Shown here: piece by piece, positions 43,901 to 51,958 of the stretch | Position numbering within the stretch: the first letter of the stretch is position 1 | Layout: each line of letters begins with the position of its first letter | The notes under the pieces: model-generated | Seen by the model: the letters and a program-made list of their open reading frames with translations, nothing else | Told to the model about the DNA's origin: nothing | Database searches by the model: none | Origin: Nostoc sp. 'Lobaria pulmonaria (5183) cyanobiont' | Lineage (GTDB): Bacteria > Cyanobacteriota > Cyanobacteriia > Cyanobacteriales > Nostocaceae | DNA: 64,000 nt | NCBI RefSeq assembly: GCF_002949795.1 | Contig: NZ_CP026692.1 | Span: 6,432,545-6,496,544, forward strand | Direction: 5' to 3' | Position numbers and translations under genes: made by a program

Positions 43901-44049
43901 TTACCACCAAACAACCTGGACAAGGCACTGGTTTAGGGTTATCTATTAGCTACCAAATTATTGTGGAAAAACACGGCGGCCAACTCAAGTATGTTTCTGA
44001 ATCTGGTAACGGCTCTGAGTTCTGTATCCAAATTCCCAGCAAACTGTGA
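40909..44049 (+). CDS. Four-GAF sensor histidine kinase with cyanobacteriochrome-like GAFs
   Basis: The 1046-residue soluble kinase has four GAF domains (about 30-185, 215-405, 420-555, 575-765), HisKA with H-box [11 protein letters not shown] (His795) and HATPase_c (GTGLGLS). GAF1 carries DHCF (Cys105) and SDCYIQILE (Cys133), matching the DXCF and canonical bilin-cysteine positions. GAF2 carries SDCYVKILE (Cys341) with the [10 protein letters not shown] motif. GAF3 has a shortened chromophore loop, and GAF4 lacks the Cys. A dispersed repeat encodes [11 protein letters not shown] inside GAF4 (bases 42853-42885). It is likely a light-responsive kinase; chromophore binding is unproved. Confidence 0.9.
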   Translation: MENSSTTQPIQPNSERQESYSDVTFSLRQNEQQKALSGVIARIRESLDIETIFKITVTEVRRLLKSDRVSVFRFYPDLAWEGEFIYEDVATEWDSALTAKLRDHCFSEEFAELYQQGRIRAIADIYQVNASDCYIQILEKFQVRANITAPLIKGKDLWGLLCIHQCGSPRQWEASEIEFVQLIAEHLAVALQQSDFLEKVKLQSAELAQAKAREKAALWQKTVAITIEKIRQSLDLESIFHTTTAELRQLLNADRVAIYRFNPDWSGEFVFESVAEGWVSLIERQSQRPELKENVSVCSARDLANPPVADTYLQDTEGGSFTQCEVYRICNDIYNSGFSDCYVKILEIYQARAYAIIAIYHGQKLWGMLAAYQNAGCRDWQKDEVYLLTQVGTQLGVALQQAEFIQQMQIQAADISKAAERQRALAHTVEKIRQSLEIEAIFKTTTQEVRRLLEVERVAIYRFYPDWSGEFVADSIVDGWTPMVKPQPVTEGVLVQGKQAGKYARNEVFVPISQGEKLWGLLVAYQNSQPRYWQDEEINLLAQVGVQLGVALQQAESLTKMQVQAQKLAKAAERERKAAERQKALAATVEKIRHSLDIDTIFATSTEEVRRLLEVDRVTIYRFRADWSGEFVAESLAQGWTPVKKIVPAMSTTGYAYADDYLQKNQVGDFANGKTLVIKDIYSTDDSIPYVALIERMEARAYIIVPIFQGEKLWGLLAAYQNIQPRDWQEDEVDLLMQIGTQLGVGLQQAELLEQTQCQKEELTQTLKELQHTQSQLIQSEKMAGLGQLVAGVAHEINNPISFIYGNITYVTEHTENLFKLLRFYQKQYPKATGEIQKQAAAVDLDFISDDLPKILTSMKMGAERISQLVLSLRSFSRLDETGMKPVDLHEGIDSTLLILQHRLQPQTNSFAIEVVKEYGELPPVLCYAAQMNQVFMNILNNAIDALEKSATSRKIIDNPKICIRTEIIEGNTILIWIADNGCGIPEIVRSRIFEPFFTTKQPGQGTGLGLSISYQIIVEKHGGQLKYVSESGNGSEFCIQIPSKL

Positions 44050-44388
44050 GTTAGCTAGAAGAACTCCAAGCCCAACACAGCACTGTCAGACGACGATAAT
44101 TTTTTTAGATTTCGCTCAAAGTAGAAATATTTATTAGTACTTTTACACCTATGCTACAATCAGCCCCTAGCTTCGAGAACAGCTACTCTGTAGGAAAGCT
44201 TACAGAAAAAGTGAATACTACTTGTTGTTAGGCTTTCACTAAAGGTCTGAAAAGTTTGATTCCTATTAATATACATAATTATAGATTTATATAGTGCGTA
44301 AGTCTTACCTAAGAATGAGGGCAATTCCGTAGAGTCTTTATAAAGTGATACCTGTACACTTATTTAATTTTGTTACGGAAATTACACC
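44050..44388. other. Intergenic region upstream of duplicated-domain gene
   Basis: An AT-rich segment with no recognised gene. A GCGTAAGTCTTAC sequence near 44296 resembles the ends of the ACTTACGCAA-type miniature elements. It probably carries the promoter of the 44389 gene. Confidence 0.4.
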
Positions 44389-45144
44389 ATGAGTTCTCAA
44401 CAAAAATCCAATAGTAAACAAGGGGAGACTGCTACCAAGAAAGAAAGCACAGCAGCTAAAAAAGCTGATAAAGCTGATAACTTGGATTTAGATTCACTTG
44501 TTTCTGCACTAGAAGGAGACTTGACTGCTCTTGATAGCGAAACTGCTACTGGCTTAATCGACGAGTGGTATACTTATTTACACAAAGCTAAAGAGCCAGA
44601 AATCAAAGAAATTGCCGATAACCTCAAGCAACTCAAGCAACTGGTGAAAAGTGGTAAGGCCACAGGTCATGAAATTGGTGAAGTACTAACTGAAGTTGGT
44701 GAGCAAACAGGTAATGTTGCTTCTGATACTGATAAGGAACTAAAAACTCCGTTACAGAAGTTGGGTAAGCAACTTCGCAATATAGGTGTTTCACTAGGTA
44801 AGGCGGAAGACCGTGAGCAGATTGAACACATAGAATCAGTAATAGAAACCCTTGAAGGAGACTTGACTAAAATTGAACCTGAGGCGGCGCAAGGTGCGAT
44901 TGATACGTGGTACACCTTATTGCATAAGTCTGAAAACGAGAATCTCCAAGAAGTTGCTAATGGACTTAAAGAACTTAAGCAACTTTTGAAGCGCAAAACT
45001 GCCAAAGGTGCTGACTTTGCCGAGGTGCTGACAAAACTGGGTGAACAAACTCAACAAGCTGCAACTGAAGCCCCAAGGGGATTTAAGGGGCCAATTCAAA
45101 GATTGGGTAAGCTTCTAAGTAAAGCTGGCAAGTCATTGGATTAA
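44389..45144 (+). CDS. Duplicated helical-domain hypothetical protein
   Basis: The first 30 residues are Lys/Ala/Ser-rich and disordered. Two copies of a ~100-residue helical domain follow, sharing LEGDLTALDSETATGLIDEW with LEGDLTKIEPEAAQGAIDTW, YLHKAKEPEI with LLHKSENENL, EVLTEVGEQT with EVLTKLGEQT, and TPLQKLGKQL with GPIQRLGKLL. Each domain ends in a basic helix. No signal peptide or enzyme motif is seen. This may be a scaffold or stress protein; the family is known to me only as cyanobacterial hypothetical. Confidence 0.7.
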   Translation: MSSQQKSNSKQGETATKKESTAAKKADKADNLDLDSLVSALEGDLTALDSETATGLIDEWYTYLHKAKEPEIKEIADNLKQLKQLVKSGKATGHEIGEVLTEVGEQTGNVASDTDKELKTPLQKLGKQLRNIGVSLGKAEDREQIEHIESVIETLEGDLTKIEPEAAQGAIDTWYTLLHKSENENLQEVANGLKELKQLLKRKTAKGADFAEVLTKLGEQTQQAATEAPRGFKGPIQRLGKLLSKAGKSLD

Positions 45145-45728
45145 TTTTAAAGTCTGTTTAATTACCGATAATAAAAGCACCTCATTTCACTTTGGCTGAG
45201 GCTAATGTGGAGTGGGGTGTTTGGTATAATCACATCACTACGTTTTTGCATCTTACAACTGGTTTTTCTCAGTTACCAGATTGTTTATTAATAAACCATA
45301 AAGACATTAAGACACAAAGAAGAAGAGGCGATCGCATAATGGAGATTTTGCAGGCGATGCCTTCTCTACGAGACGCTACGCGAACGGCGGGCTTTGCCTA
45401 CGCTTTTTTTTAACGAACCGCAGAGGGCACAGAGGAGATCGCTCTTTTTAACCAACCACAGAGGCACAGAGAATACAGAGGAACAAGAGAACGATATAAA
45501 GTAAAATTCAATACATAAATAAATTATTTAGGCGATAATTTTTTTCTGCTCAGATAAGCTCTAATAATGCTTTATTCTCCTTTTAGCTAAAGATAATTAC
45601 TGATGTTTTTTGAACTTGCGCGATCCAAAATTGTTGATGGCTGACAATAGTATCTGGATTTAGCAGATATAATAATGCTTCTAGATAATCTTGTCACAAA
45701 ATAACAAGTACTTATTTAATTGCAGAGA

Positions 45729-45865
45729 GTATTGAATACTTACACAGTAATTATGCTAGGCCCATCTGGATCTGGCAAAACAGTTTTTTGGCGAGTATGT
45801 ATAAGAAACTATCCACGCAGGGAGAGCATGGCTTCTTTTTAGAAGTTGATGGAGCAGAAAAATGA
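45729..45865 (+). pseudogene. P-loop NTPase remnant with frameshift
   Basis: VIMLGPSGSGKTVF in one frame (Walker A, 45747-45788) continues in another frame as LASMYKKLSTQGEHGFFLEV up to a stop at 45863. Joined, they read as the start of a TRAFAC-like GTPase-type domain (G-P-x-x-S-G-K-T-V-F-L-A-S-M-Y). Only ~45 codons remain. This is a frameshifted 5' remnant. Confidence 0.6.
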
Positions 45866-46384
45866 AATAGCCCTGGTTTAAGGCTGCTTTGGGAGAACAG
45901 TCGTAAACATCATGCTAATACTGAGTACTTATGTACTTGGTACATGTCCTGTCCCTTGTGGGCGGTCTTTCGACCCAGCACTCTTCATTATTTTTAGCTA
46001 TACTCCGATAAACGCCCTGTTTCATCTGTCAGCAGGGTAAGATATTAACCCTTGAGGAGTATTGACAGATTAATAATTTTGAAAATCAATCTTGCATATT
46101 CTGAAAAAACGTTATAAATTATTAGATAATAGGGGAATAATCTGACTTAATTAGTGTCAAAAACTAATCCTGCTCAAGTAAATACACTGCAACCAGTTTT
46201 AACTTCACACAACTCCTAAACAGCACTGAAGATATGTTTTTGTTTGGTAAAGCAAAGATTCTGGACAGACAACGGAACAAGAAATAATCTAAAAATATAT
46301 CTTATGTGACTGTTTTGAGGAATTATCTTACTAATTGCGGTGGAGAACAACTATAATTCACCAAAATAGTAATAGATGGCAAGC

Positions 46385-46438
46385 AATTAACTAACAATAA
46401 AGTTGCATAAATGTCAGCAACTTTATTGTTAGCTAATT
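46385..46438. promoter_or_regulatory. Long near-perfect hairpin upstream of the invertase
   Basis: CTAACAATAAAGTTGC (46391-46406) pairs perfectly with 46417-46432 around a 10-nt loop, and pairing extends six more bases outward with one mismatch (46385-46390 with 46433-46438). It lies 125 bp before the invertase ATG. It may be a leader hairpin, an operator dyad, or the terminator of an upstream transcript; no U-run is seen. Confidence 0.5.
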
Positions 46439-46562
46439 GATTGTTTCTACCCAATTATCTTTGCTATTCAAAGAATCGTTTTTGTTATGCTGAGAATAGC
46501 AAAAATAATAAATTAAAACACTTCTAGCACAAATTCACAATCCTTATGGAGTTATTCTGGCA

Positions 46563-48014
46563 ATGCACCTAAACGAATTGGAAACTACTGAGAATTTAGA
46601 AGAAGTTGAAGAAGCATGGCTAGCACTAGAAAAATCAATTCTCTATTATCAAGGTCGCCCTGTTGGGACAGTAGCCGCTTATGATGCGTCTGTAGAAGCC
46701 CTCAATTACGATCAGTGCTTTGTCCGAGATTTTGTTTCTTCTGCTCTAATTTTTCTGATCAAAGGTAGAACCGATATTGTTCGTAATTTCTTAGAAGAAA
46801 CTTTAAAGTTACAGCCTAAAGAAAAAGCATTAGATGCCTATAAGCCAGGACGAGGATTAATACCAGCTAGCTTTAAAGTGGTATCAGACAATGGGCAAGA
46901 ATATTTAGAAGCAGACTTTGGCGAACATGCGATCGCTAGAGTTACACCTGTAGATTCTTGCTTATGGTGGATTATTTTATTGCGTGCTTATGTAATCGCT
47001 ACAGAAGATTTTTCTCTAGCCTATCAACCTGAATTCCAAAATGGTATCAGGTTAATCATGGATATCTGTTTGGCGAATCGTTTTGATATGTACCCAACGC
47101 TGTTGGTTCCAGATGGTGCTTGTATGATTGACCGTCGTATGGGCATTTATGGGCATCCTCTAGAATTGCAAGTCCTCTTTTACACGGCATTGCGTGCATC
47201 TCGCGAACTGCTAATTTGTCAAGGTAATTCCGATATTGTTGAAGCTATTGATAACCGGTTGCCTCTTTTATGCGCTCATATTCGCCAGCATTATTGGATA
47301 GATATTAATCGTCTGAATGCAATTTATCGCTTCAAAAGTGAAGAATATGGCAAGGGTGCTGTTAATCTGTTCAACATATATGTAGATTCTGTTCCCTATT
47401 ATGAATTAGATAAGTGGCTACCAAAAAAAGGTGGTTATCTAGCAGGTAATGTTGGCCCGTCGCAGCTAGATACTCGCTTCTTTTCACTTGGAAACTTAAT
47501 GGCAATCATTTCCGACTTAGCCACTGAAGAACAGTCACAAGCAATTATGACTCTCATTGAGGAACGATGGGATGACTTGGTGGGGGATATGCCAATGAAA
47601 ATTTGTTTCCCAGCTTTGGAACATGAAGAATACAGAATTGTGACTGGATGTGACCCCAAAAATATACCTTGGTCGTATCATAATGCTGGTAGTTGGCCTG
47701 TTTTAATGTGGATGTTGGCAGCAGCAGCTGTAAAAACTAATAGAACAAATCTTGCACAAAAGGCGATTGAAACTGCCCAAGGACGCCTTAGTACAGATGA
47801 ATGGCCAGAGTATTATGATGGTAAAAAAGGGCGACTGATTGGGAAACAAGCTAGGAAATATCAAACTTGGACAATCACTGGGTTCTTATTAGCAAAAGAA
47901 CTGATGGCAAACCACACATATTTACCATTAATCAGCTTTGGAAAATTACCAGCAGAACAGGTTTCTAAAGCGTGTGAGTTAGAAATTGCCACTGTAGACC
48001 CCTATATGTCTTGA
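46563..48014 (+). CDS. Alkaline/neutral invertase (GH100)
   Basis: The 483-residue protein has the GH100 (alpha6/alpha6 barrel) features: [21 protein letters not shown] near 37-58 (catalytic Asp), [18 protein letters not shown] near 138, and [18 protein letters not shown] near 200. Cyanobacterial neutral invertases (InvA/InvB) hydrolyse sucrose to glucose and fructose in the cytoplasm and are important in heterocyst carbon metabolism. I cannot tell the two paralogues apart from sequence alone. It is monocistronic. The C-terminus is full length. It complements the sucrose-type synthase at 5971. Confidence 0.93.
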   Translation: MHLNELETTENLEEVEEAWLALEKSILYYQGRPVGTVAAYDASVEALNYDQCFVRDFVSSALIFLIKGRTDIVRNFLEETLKLQPKEKALDAYKPGRGLIPASFKVVSDNGQEYLEADFGEHAIARVTPVDSCLWWIILLRAYVIATEDFSLAYQPEFQNGIRLIMDICLANRFDMYPTLLVPDGACMIDRRMGIYGHPLELQVLFYTALRASRELLICQGNSDIVEAIDNRLPLLCAHIRQHYWIDINRLNAIYRFKSEEYGKGAVNLFNIYVDSVPYYELDKWLPKKGGYLAGNVGPSQLDTRFFSLGNLMAIISDLATEEQSQAIMTLIEERWDDLVGDMPMKICFPALEHEEYRIVTGCDPKNIPWSYHNAGSWPVLMWMLAAAAVKTNRTNLAQKAIETAQGRLSTDEWPEYYDGKKGRLIGKQARKYQTWTITGFLLAKELMANHTYLPLISFGKLPAEQVSKACELEIATVDPYMS

Positions 48015-48082
48015 TAGGAAGTTATGAGTTAGGAGTTGAGAGTTAGAATACAAAAGCCTCCTGACTCCTGAATCGTGTTTTC

Positions 48083-49525
48083 ATGACAAACCCCCGTCAA
48101 CTAGCTTTTATCGCCCTGCGAGATGTTCATAAGGGGGCTTATGCTGATGTTGCCCTAGATAGAGCGCTACAAAAAGTTAATTTGCCTGATTGCGATCGCC
48201 GCTTAGTGACAGAATTGGTTTATGGGAGCGTCAGAAGGCAACGCACCCTCGATACTCTCATCGATCAACTCGCTAAAAAGAAATCTCATCAACAACCACA
48301 AGACCTCCGCACCATCTTACATCTGGGCTTCTACCAACTGCGTTATCAAGAGCGTATTCCCGCCTCAGCTGCTGTTAACACCACAGTCCAACTTGCTAAA
48401 GAAAACGGTTTTTCTGGACTCACAGGTTTTGTTAACGGTCTATTACGCCAATATCTCAGAAAAGCAGAGGGAGCAGGGGAGCAGGGGGGCAGGGGGGGAG
48501 AGGAGAAAGATTCTTTGTTACTTCCCCAGTCCCCAATTCCCAGTTCCCAACCCCCAGTTTCCCATTTTGATCCGTTAGAACTTCCAGAAAACCCTGTGGA
48601 ACGCTTGGGCATTTTACACAGCTTTCCTGACTGGATTGTTCAAGTTTGGTTAGAACAACTGGGTTTGACTGATACAGAAAAACTGTGTGAATGGATGAAC
48701 CAATCACCAACAATTGACTTACGCATCAACCCACTTCGCACTTCCATTGAGGAAGTTGAGGCGGCTTTGCAATCTGCTGGTGTTTTGGTAAGACGCATTC
48801 CTCATTTACCCCAAGCTTTACGATTTATTGGTAATACTGGATCGATTCAAAAACTACCGGGTTTTAAAGAAGGTTGGTGGACTGTACAAGATGGTAGCGC
48901 TCAATTAGTAGGTTATTTGCTCGACCCCCAACCAGGTGAGGTGATAATTGATGCCTGTGCTGCACCAGGGGGTAAAACAACCCATATCGCTGAGTTAATG
49001 GCAGATAAAGGGAAAATTTGGGCTTGCGATCGCACTCCTTCTCGTCTTCGCAAACTCCAAGAAAATTCTCAACGGCTGAATTTACAATCTATTCAAATTT
49101 GCACTGGCGACAGCCGCCACTTCAACCAATTTAAAAACACCGCAGACCGGGTATTACTTGATGCTCCATGTTCTGGTTTGGGAACTATGCACCGTCATGC
49201 TGATGCACGTTGGCGACAGACACCAGAATCTGTCCGAGAACTTTCGGTATTGCAACGAGAATTGCTAACACATACATCAACTTTTGTCAAACCTGGTGGT
49301 GTACTAGTTTATGCCACCTGTACACTGCATCCCGGAGAAAATGAAGAAGTAATTTCGGCGTTTTTAGCTGATTCACCTCAGTGGCAAATTGAGTCTCCCA
49401 GTGACGTTGAGTTACCTGATTTTACTGATAGTACACCTCAAGGTTGGTTTAAACTTTGGCCCCATCGACAGGACATAGATGGTTTTTTTATGGTGCGCTT
49501 AAGAAAAAACAATAATTCCGAGTGA
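48083..49525 (+). CDS. rsmB: 16S rRNA m5C967 methyltransferase RsmB
   Basis: The 480-residue protein has an N-terminal NusB-like RNA-binding domain (DRRLVTELVYGSVRRQRTLD; ASAAVNTTVQLAKENG) and a SAM-dependent Fmu/RsmB domain: DACAAPGGKTTHIAE (motif I), the motif IV cysteine in DAPCSGLGTM, and the catalytic Cys in VYATCTLHPGENE. It methylates C967 of 16S rRNA. Residues about 127-162 (GAGEQGGRGGEEKD..., Pro/Ser-rich) are encoded by a purine-rich repeat (48468-48560) inserted between the two domains, keeping the frame. Otherwise the length is normal. Confidence 0.93.
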   Translation: MTNPRQLAFIALRDVHKGAYADVALDRALQKVNLPDCDRRLVTELVYGSVRRQRTLDTLIDQLAKKKSHQQPQDLRTILHLGFYQLRYQERIPASAAVNTTVQLAKENGFSGLTGFVNGLLRQYLRKAEGAGEQGGRGGEEKDSLLLPQSPIPSSQPPVSHFDPLELPENPVERLGILHSFPDWIVQVWLEQLGLTDTEKLCEWMNQSPTIDLRINPLRTSIEEVEAALQSAGVLVRRIPHLPQALRFIGNTGSIQKLPGFKEGWWTVQDGSAQLVGYLLDPQPGEVIIDACAAPGGKTTHIAELMADKGKIWACDRTPSRLRKLQENSQRLNLQSIQICTGDSRHFNQFKNTADRVLLDAPCSGLGTMHRHADARWRQTPESVRELSVLQRELLTHTSTFVKPGGVLVYATCTLHPGENEEVISAFLADSPQWQIESPSDVELPDFTDSTPQGWFKLWPHRQDIDGFFMVRLRKNNNSE

Positions 49526-49582
49526 ACACTGTTTGGGATTGTACGATTTGGTAGAGGCCTGAATCTACCAGAGGAGGCAGCA

Positions 49583-50005
49583 ATGGTTCCCCCTGACAAT
49601 GTGAAAAATTTAGTTAAAATCCTGATTGGAGCAGCTTGGATCGATGGCAGAATCCAGCCAGAAGAACGGCAATATCTCCGCGAAATAGCTCAAGCCAAAG
49701 GTTTAGCTAACGACCCAGAAATTAAGCCTTGGCTGTACGAATTAGTTCCTGTACAGCCAAAAGAATGCTACGACTGGGTGCGGGAGTATTTAGGCGATCG
49801 CCCCAGTCTTGAAGATTGTGAAAATCTGATTGAAGCCATCAGTGGCTTAATTTATAGCGATGGTGAAGTTGCCGTCGAAGAAGCCAGACTCCTGACTCAA
49901 TTGCAGGATATGGCAAAGCCGAATGAGTCAACTCAACCAGCTCACACTGCGCTTCTCAAACAAATTCAAAAGCTTTACCGCCGTTGGGTTGAAGTGCAAA
50001 ACTAG
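49583..50005 (+). CDS. TerB-family protein
   Basis: The 140-residue protein has the TerB helical fold: KNLVKILIGAAWIDGRIQPE near 8-27 and a second repeat LIEAISGLIYSDGEVAVEEA near 82-101. The acidic D-G-x-I/V-x-x-E pairs can bind metal ions. Such proteins are linked to tellurite/stress response and membrane or phage-defence complexes; the cyanobacterial role is unknown. AGAGGAGG precedes the start at good distance. It follows rsmB by 57 bp and may be co-transcribed. Confidence 0.82.
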   Translation: MVPPDNVKNLVKILIGAAWIDGRIQPEERQYLREIAQAKGLANDPEIKPWLYELVPVQPKECYDWVREYLGDRPSLEDCENLIEAISGLIYSDGEVAVEEARLLTQLQDMAKPNESTQPAHTALLKQIQKLYRRWVEVQN

Positions 50006-50034
50006 CATGGAGTTATAAGTTGATCGAAGAGGAA

Positions 50035-50054
50035 GCGGTGAATTCTTTCACCGC
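50035..50054 (+). terminator. GC-containing hairpin after TerB-like gene
   Basis: GCGGTGAA (50035-50042) and TTCACCGC (50047-50054) pair perfectly around a 4-nt loop 30 bp after the stop. It is followed by a pyrimidine-rich but not T-only stretch, so termination is likely but not certain. Confidence 0.55.
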
Positions 50055-50447
50055 GTCTCTTCATCCTCATCTCCCCAGAAACGTCCGCACGTCTTTAGGT
50101 GATTTTTATCGCTATTTACCGAAAAGGGAAACGCACTAACATTCCTTTGGAATACATTGGCATTGCATTGGGATGCAATACTTTTGAGTTAAGCGTAAAC
50201 TACTCGCTCATAGTCTCTTACAGCTATTTTCAGGTAAATAGACCACGCGTTAGGGGCGCAAGGCCTTGCGCTCCTACAACAGATGTGGTTCAAATACTTG
50301 AATTCTGCTGTAATTGGTTTTGGGGTAAAGGGTAAAGGGTGAATTCAAACATGAGTCCCTTTCCCCTTTAACCAAGAACTAGTAAGGGGTATTGCGCCGC
50401 CACCGTATGCGTGAAGTTGTTAAGTGAGAATGCGGCTGTGATTTGTA
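50055..50447. other. Intergenic region with small inverted repeat
   Basis: No gene is supported (an ORF at 50099 overlaps repeats). A near-perfect dyad, AGGGGCGCAAGGCC with GGCCTTGCGCTCCT, lies near 50251-50275 and resembles the G-C-rich dyad inside the MITE at 54337. The rest is AT-rich. Confidence 0.4.
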
Positions 50448-51146
50448 TTAGATGTCTGGTTTTTGGAGTGATCGGGCGATCATACCCGCCAAAACTCCAC
50501 CGAAAATTGGGAACACGATGAAAATCCAAAGGTCAGCCAATGCCCAACCGCGAGTAAAGACAGCTGTGGCTAGCGATCGCACGGGATTGACGCTGGCATT
50601 TGTCACAGGAATGAGGATAAGATGCGCCAAGATCAGCCCTAAACCGATGGGGATGGGTGCAGACCGTTTGAAAACGGGAGAAGATGTAACGCTCAAGATC
50701 AGCAGCACAAAGCCACAGGTAACAATGAATTCGGCTAATGCACAAGCCCACCAGCTATAGTTACCAGGGGAGTGAATTCCCACCCCATTAGAACCAAAGT
50801 TAGCTGTTGTAAACTCCGGCTTGCCCATGCAAATCAAAAACAGGATAGTACTCCCCCAAATTCCGCCGAGAATCTGACTCCCGATATATGGCAAAACTTC
50901 TTTAGAAGAAAACTGCTTGGCTACCCAAAAACCAATTGTGACTGCGGGATTGATGTGACAGCCGCTGATCGAACCAAAAGTATAAGCAGCAGTCAACAAA
51001 CTTAAGCCAAAAGCGATCGCCACTCCAGTAACTCCAACCCAAGGTATTGCACCAGAAATAACCGCAGTACCTACACCCATCAGAACTAACCAAGCTGTAC
51101 CTAGAGCTTCCGCCAAACATCGTTTTGCTAAAGAGTAACGATTCAT
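50448..51146 (-). CDS. Aquaporin (AqpZ-type) with altered second NPA box
   Basis: The 232-residue protein has six membrane helices of the MIP family: EALGTAWLVLMGVGTAV, the first NPA box SGCHINPAVTIG (near 66), then a second-half motif TNASVNPVRSL (near 187) in place of the usual N-P-A-R-S. The selectivity-filter region (His/Cys/Arg pattern) looks water-type: HLILIPVTNASVNPVR keeps the Arg. It is expected in the plasma membrane and mediates water or small-solute flux. The NPA to NPV change could alter pore packing. It is monocistronic and convergent with the TerB-like gene. Confidence 0.9.
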   Translation of the reverse strand: MNRYSLAKRCLAEALGTAWLVLMGVGTAVISGAIPWVGVTGVAIAFGLSLLTAAYTFGSISGCHINPAVTIGFWVAKQFSSKEVLPYIGSQILGGIWGSTILFLICMGKPEFTTANFGSNGVGIHSPGNYSWWACALAEFIVTCGFVLLILSVTSSPVFKRSAPIPIGLGLILAHLILIPVTNASVNPVRSLATAVFTRGWALADLWIFIVFPIFGGVLAGMIARSLQKPDI

Positions 51147-51537
51147 TCATCAGAAATGCCATAACTGGCTAGTAGTTCGCCAAGTTACCTTGGCGGGGTA
51201 GAGGAACGGGAAAAGGGATATATGTCTTATCTCTTTAACTTTTACCCTTTACTCAATCTACACCCGTCAATGGAAAGCGTGGTGAACTACTAGACGTAAT
51301 TGATACTTTTACACATTAGCCGAATCACACTAAGATAAATACTTGTTCTAGATTATTCAGTATAAAACGTAGCAACATCCTGTTGGTTGGCTCCCAATAC
51401 GGTTTGGATCAGCTCTTGAGGCAAGAGAGGAAAGAGTTGATTGACAATTAGTTTTTCCCCCTGCTTCTCTTCTACCCCAGTTCAAGAACAGCTTACCTCA
51501 ATGAATAAATTCCTTAACCGAATGGTATTGCATCGGG
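51147..51537. other. Intergenic region left of the repeat array
   Basis: Nothing coding is visible. It is mostly AT-rich with a short low-complexity part (TTTACCCTTTACTCAATC). Confidence 0.4.
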
Positions 51538-51705
51538 ACGCATTAACAATACAAGCCAACGCATTAACAATACAAGCCGACGCATTAACAATGCAAGCCA
51601 ACGCATTAACAATGCAAGCCAACGCATTAACAATACAAGCCAACGCATTAACAATGCAAGCCAACGCATTAACAATACAAGCCAACGCATTAACAATGCA
51701 AGCCA
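51538..51705 (+). repeat. Eight-copy 21-bp tandem repeat, copy 2
   Basis: Eight 21-bp units beginning ACGCATTAACAAT and ending CAAGCC[AG] stand head to tail. The only frequent difference is G/A at one site (CAATGCAAG or CAATACAAG). The array is the same family as 30333-30521 and is followed by the same flank (TGGCATTGCAG, then CGAATTAATAAAATGCTGTAC minus one base). Confidence 0.92.
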
Positions 51706-51730
51706 ACGCATTGGCATTGCAGGGTATTGC

Positions 51731-51761
51731 ATTTTATTAATTCGCTACGAATTAATAAAAT
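51731..51761. repeat. Perfect 14-bp inverted repeat ending the repeat element
   Basis: ATTTTATTAATTCG (51731-51744) and its complement (51748-51761) flank a 3-bp loop, immediately followed by GCTGTAC. The right half is repeated at 30736-30756 after copy 1, where the left half is decayed. The hairpin probably marks the 3' end of a mobile repeat element. Confidence 0.6.
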
Positions 51762-51958
51762 GCTGTACGAAGAAAATCTTTAGGCGCGGTTACGATTAAT
51801 AGAGTCTAATATTTTTTATTCACCCTAGTACAGCGCGGCGGAAATAAACAACCCATTTCAAATTAACGAAACGTTTACGCTGTATTTCTTTTAACTTTTG
51901 ACTTTTGACTTTTGACTTTTGACTTCCGCCTTGCGGTACTAGTGAGTTTAGTACTGGC
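51762..51958. other. Spacer with heptamer repeat before cbiA-type gene
   Basis: A TTTTGAC tandem repeat (51895-51925) lies close to the 3' end of the leftward amidase gene. No gene is visible. Confidence 0.5.

Larger units (their letters stand above)
45145..46562. other. 1.4-kb repeat-rich gap with a P-loop remnant
   Basis: Contents in order: an interspersed repeat near 45347-45410 (TTCTCTACGAGACGCTACGC), short purine-rich repeats with CACAGAGG near 45420-45480, the P-loop pseudogene 45729-45865, AT-rich sequence, and a 22-bp near-perfect hairpin at 46385-46438. Nothing else looks coding. The invertase promoter should lie in the last 150 bp. Confidence 0.5.

Noticed and set aside
45192-45413. 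73-residue ORF in the 45-46 kb gap
   Set aside because: It ends in the interspersed repeat and has no recognisable protein pattern.
50099-50335. 78-residue ORF after the TerB-like gene
   Set aside because: It runs through a small inverted repeat and lacks a start signal.
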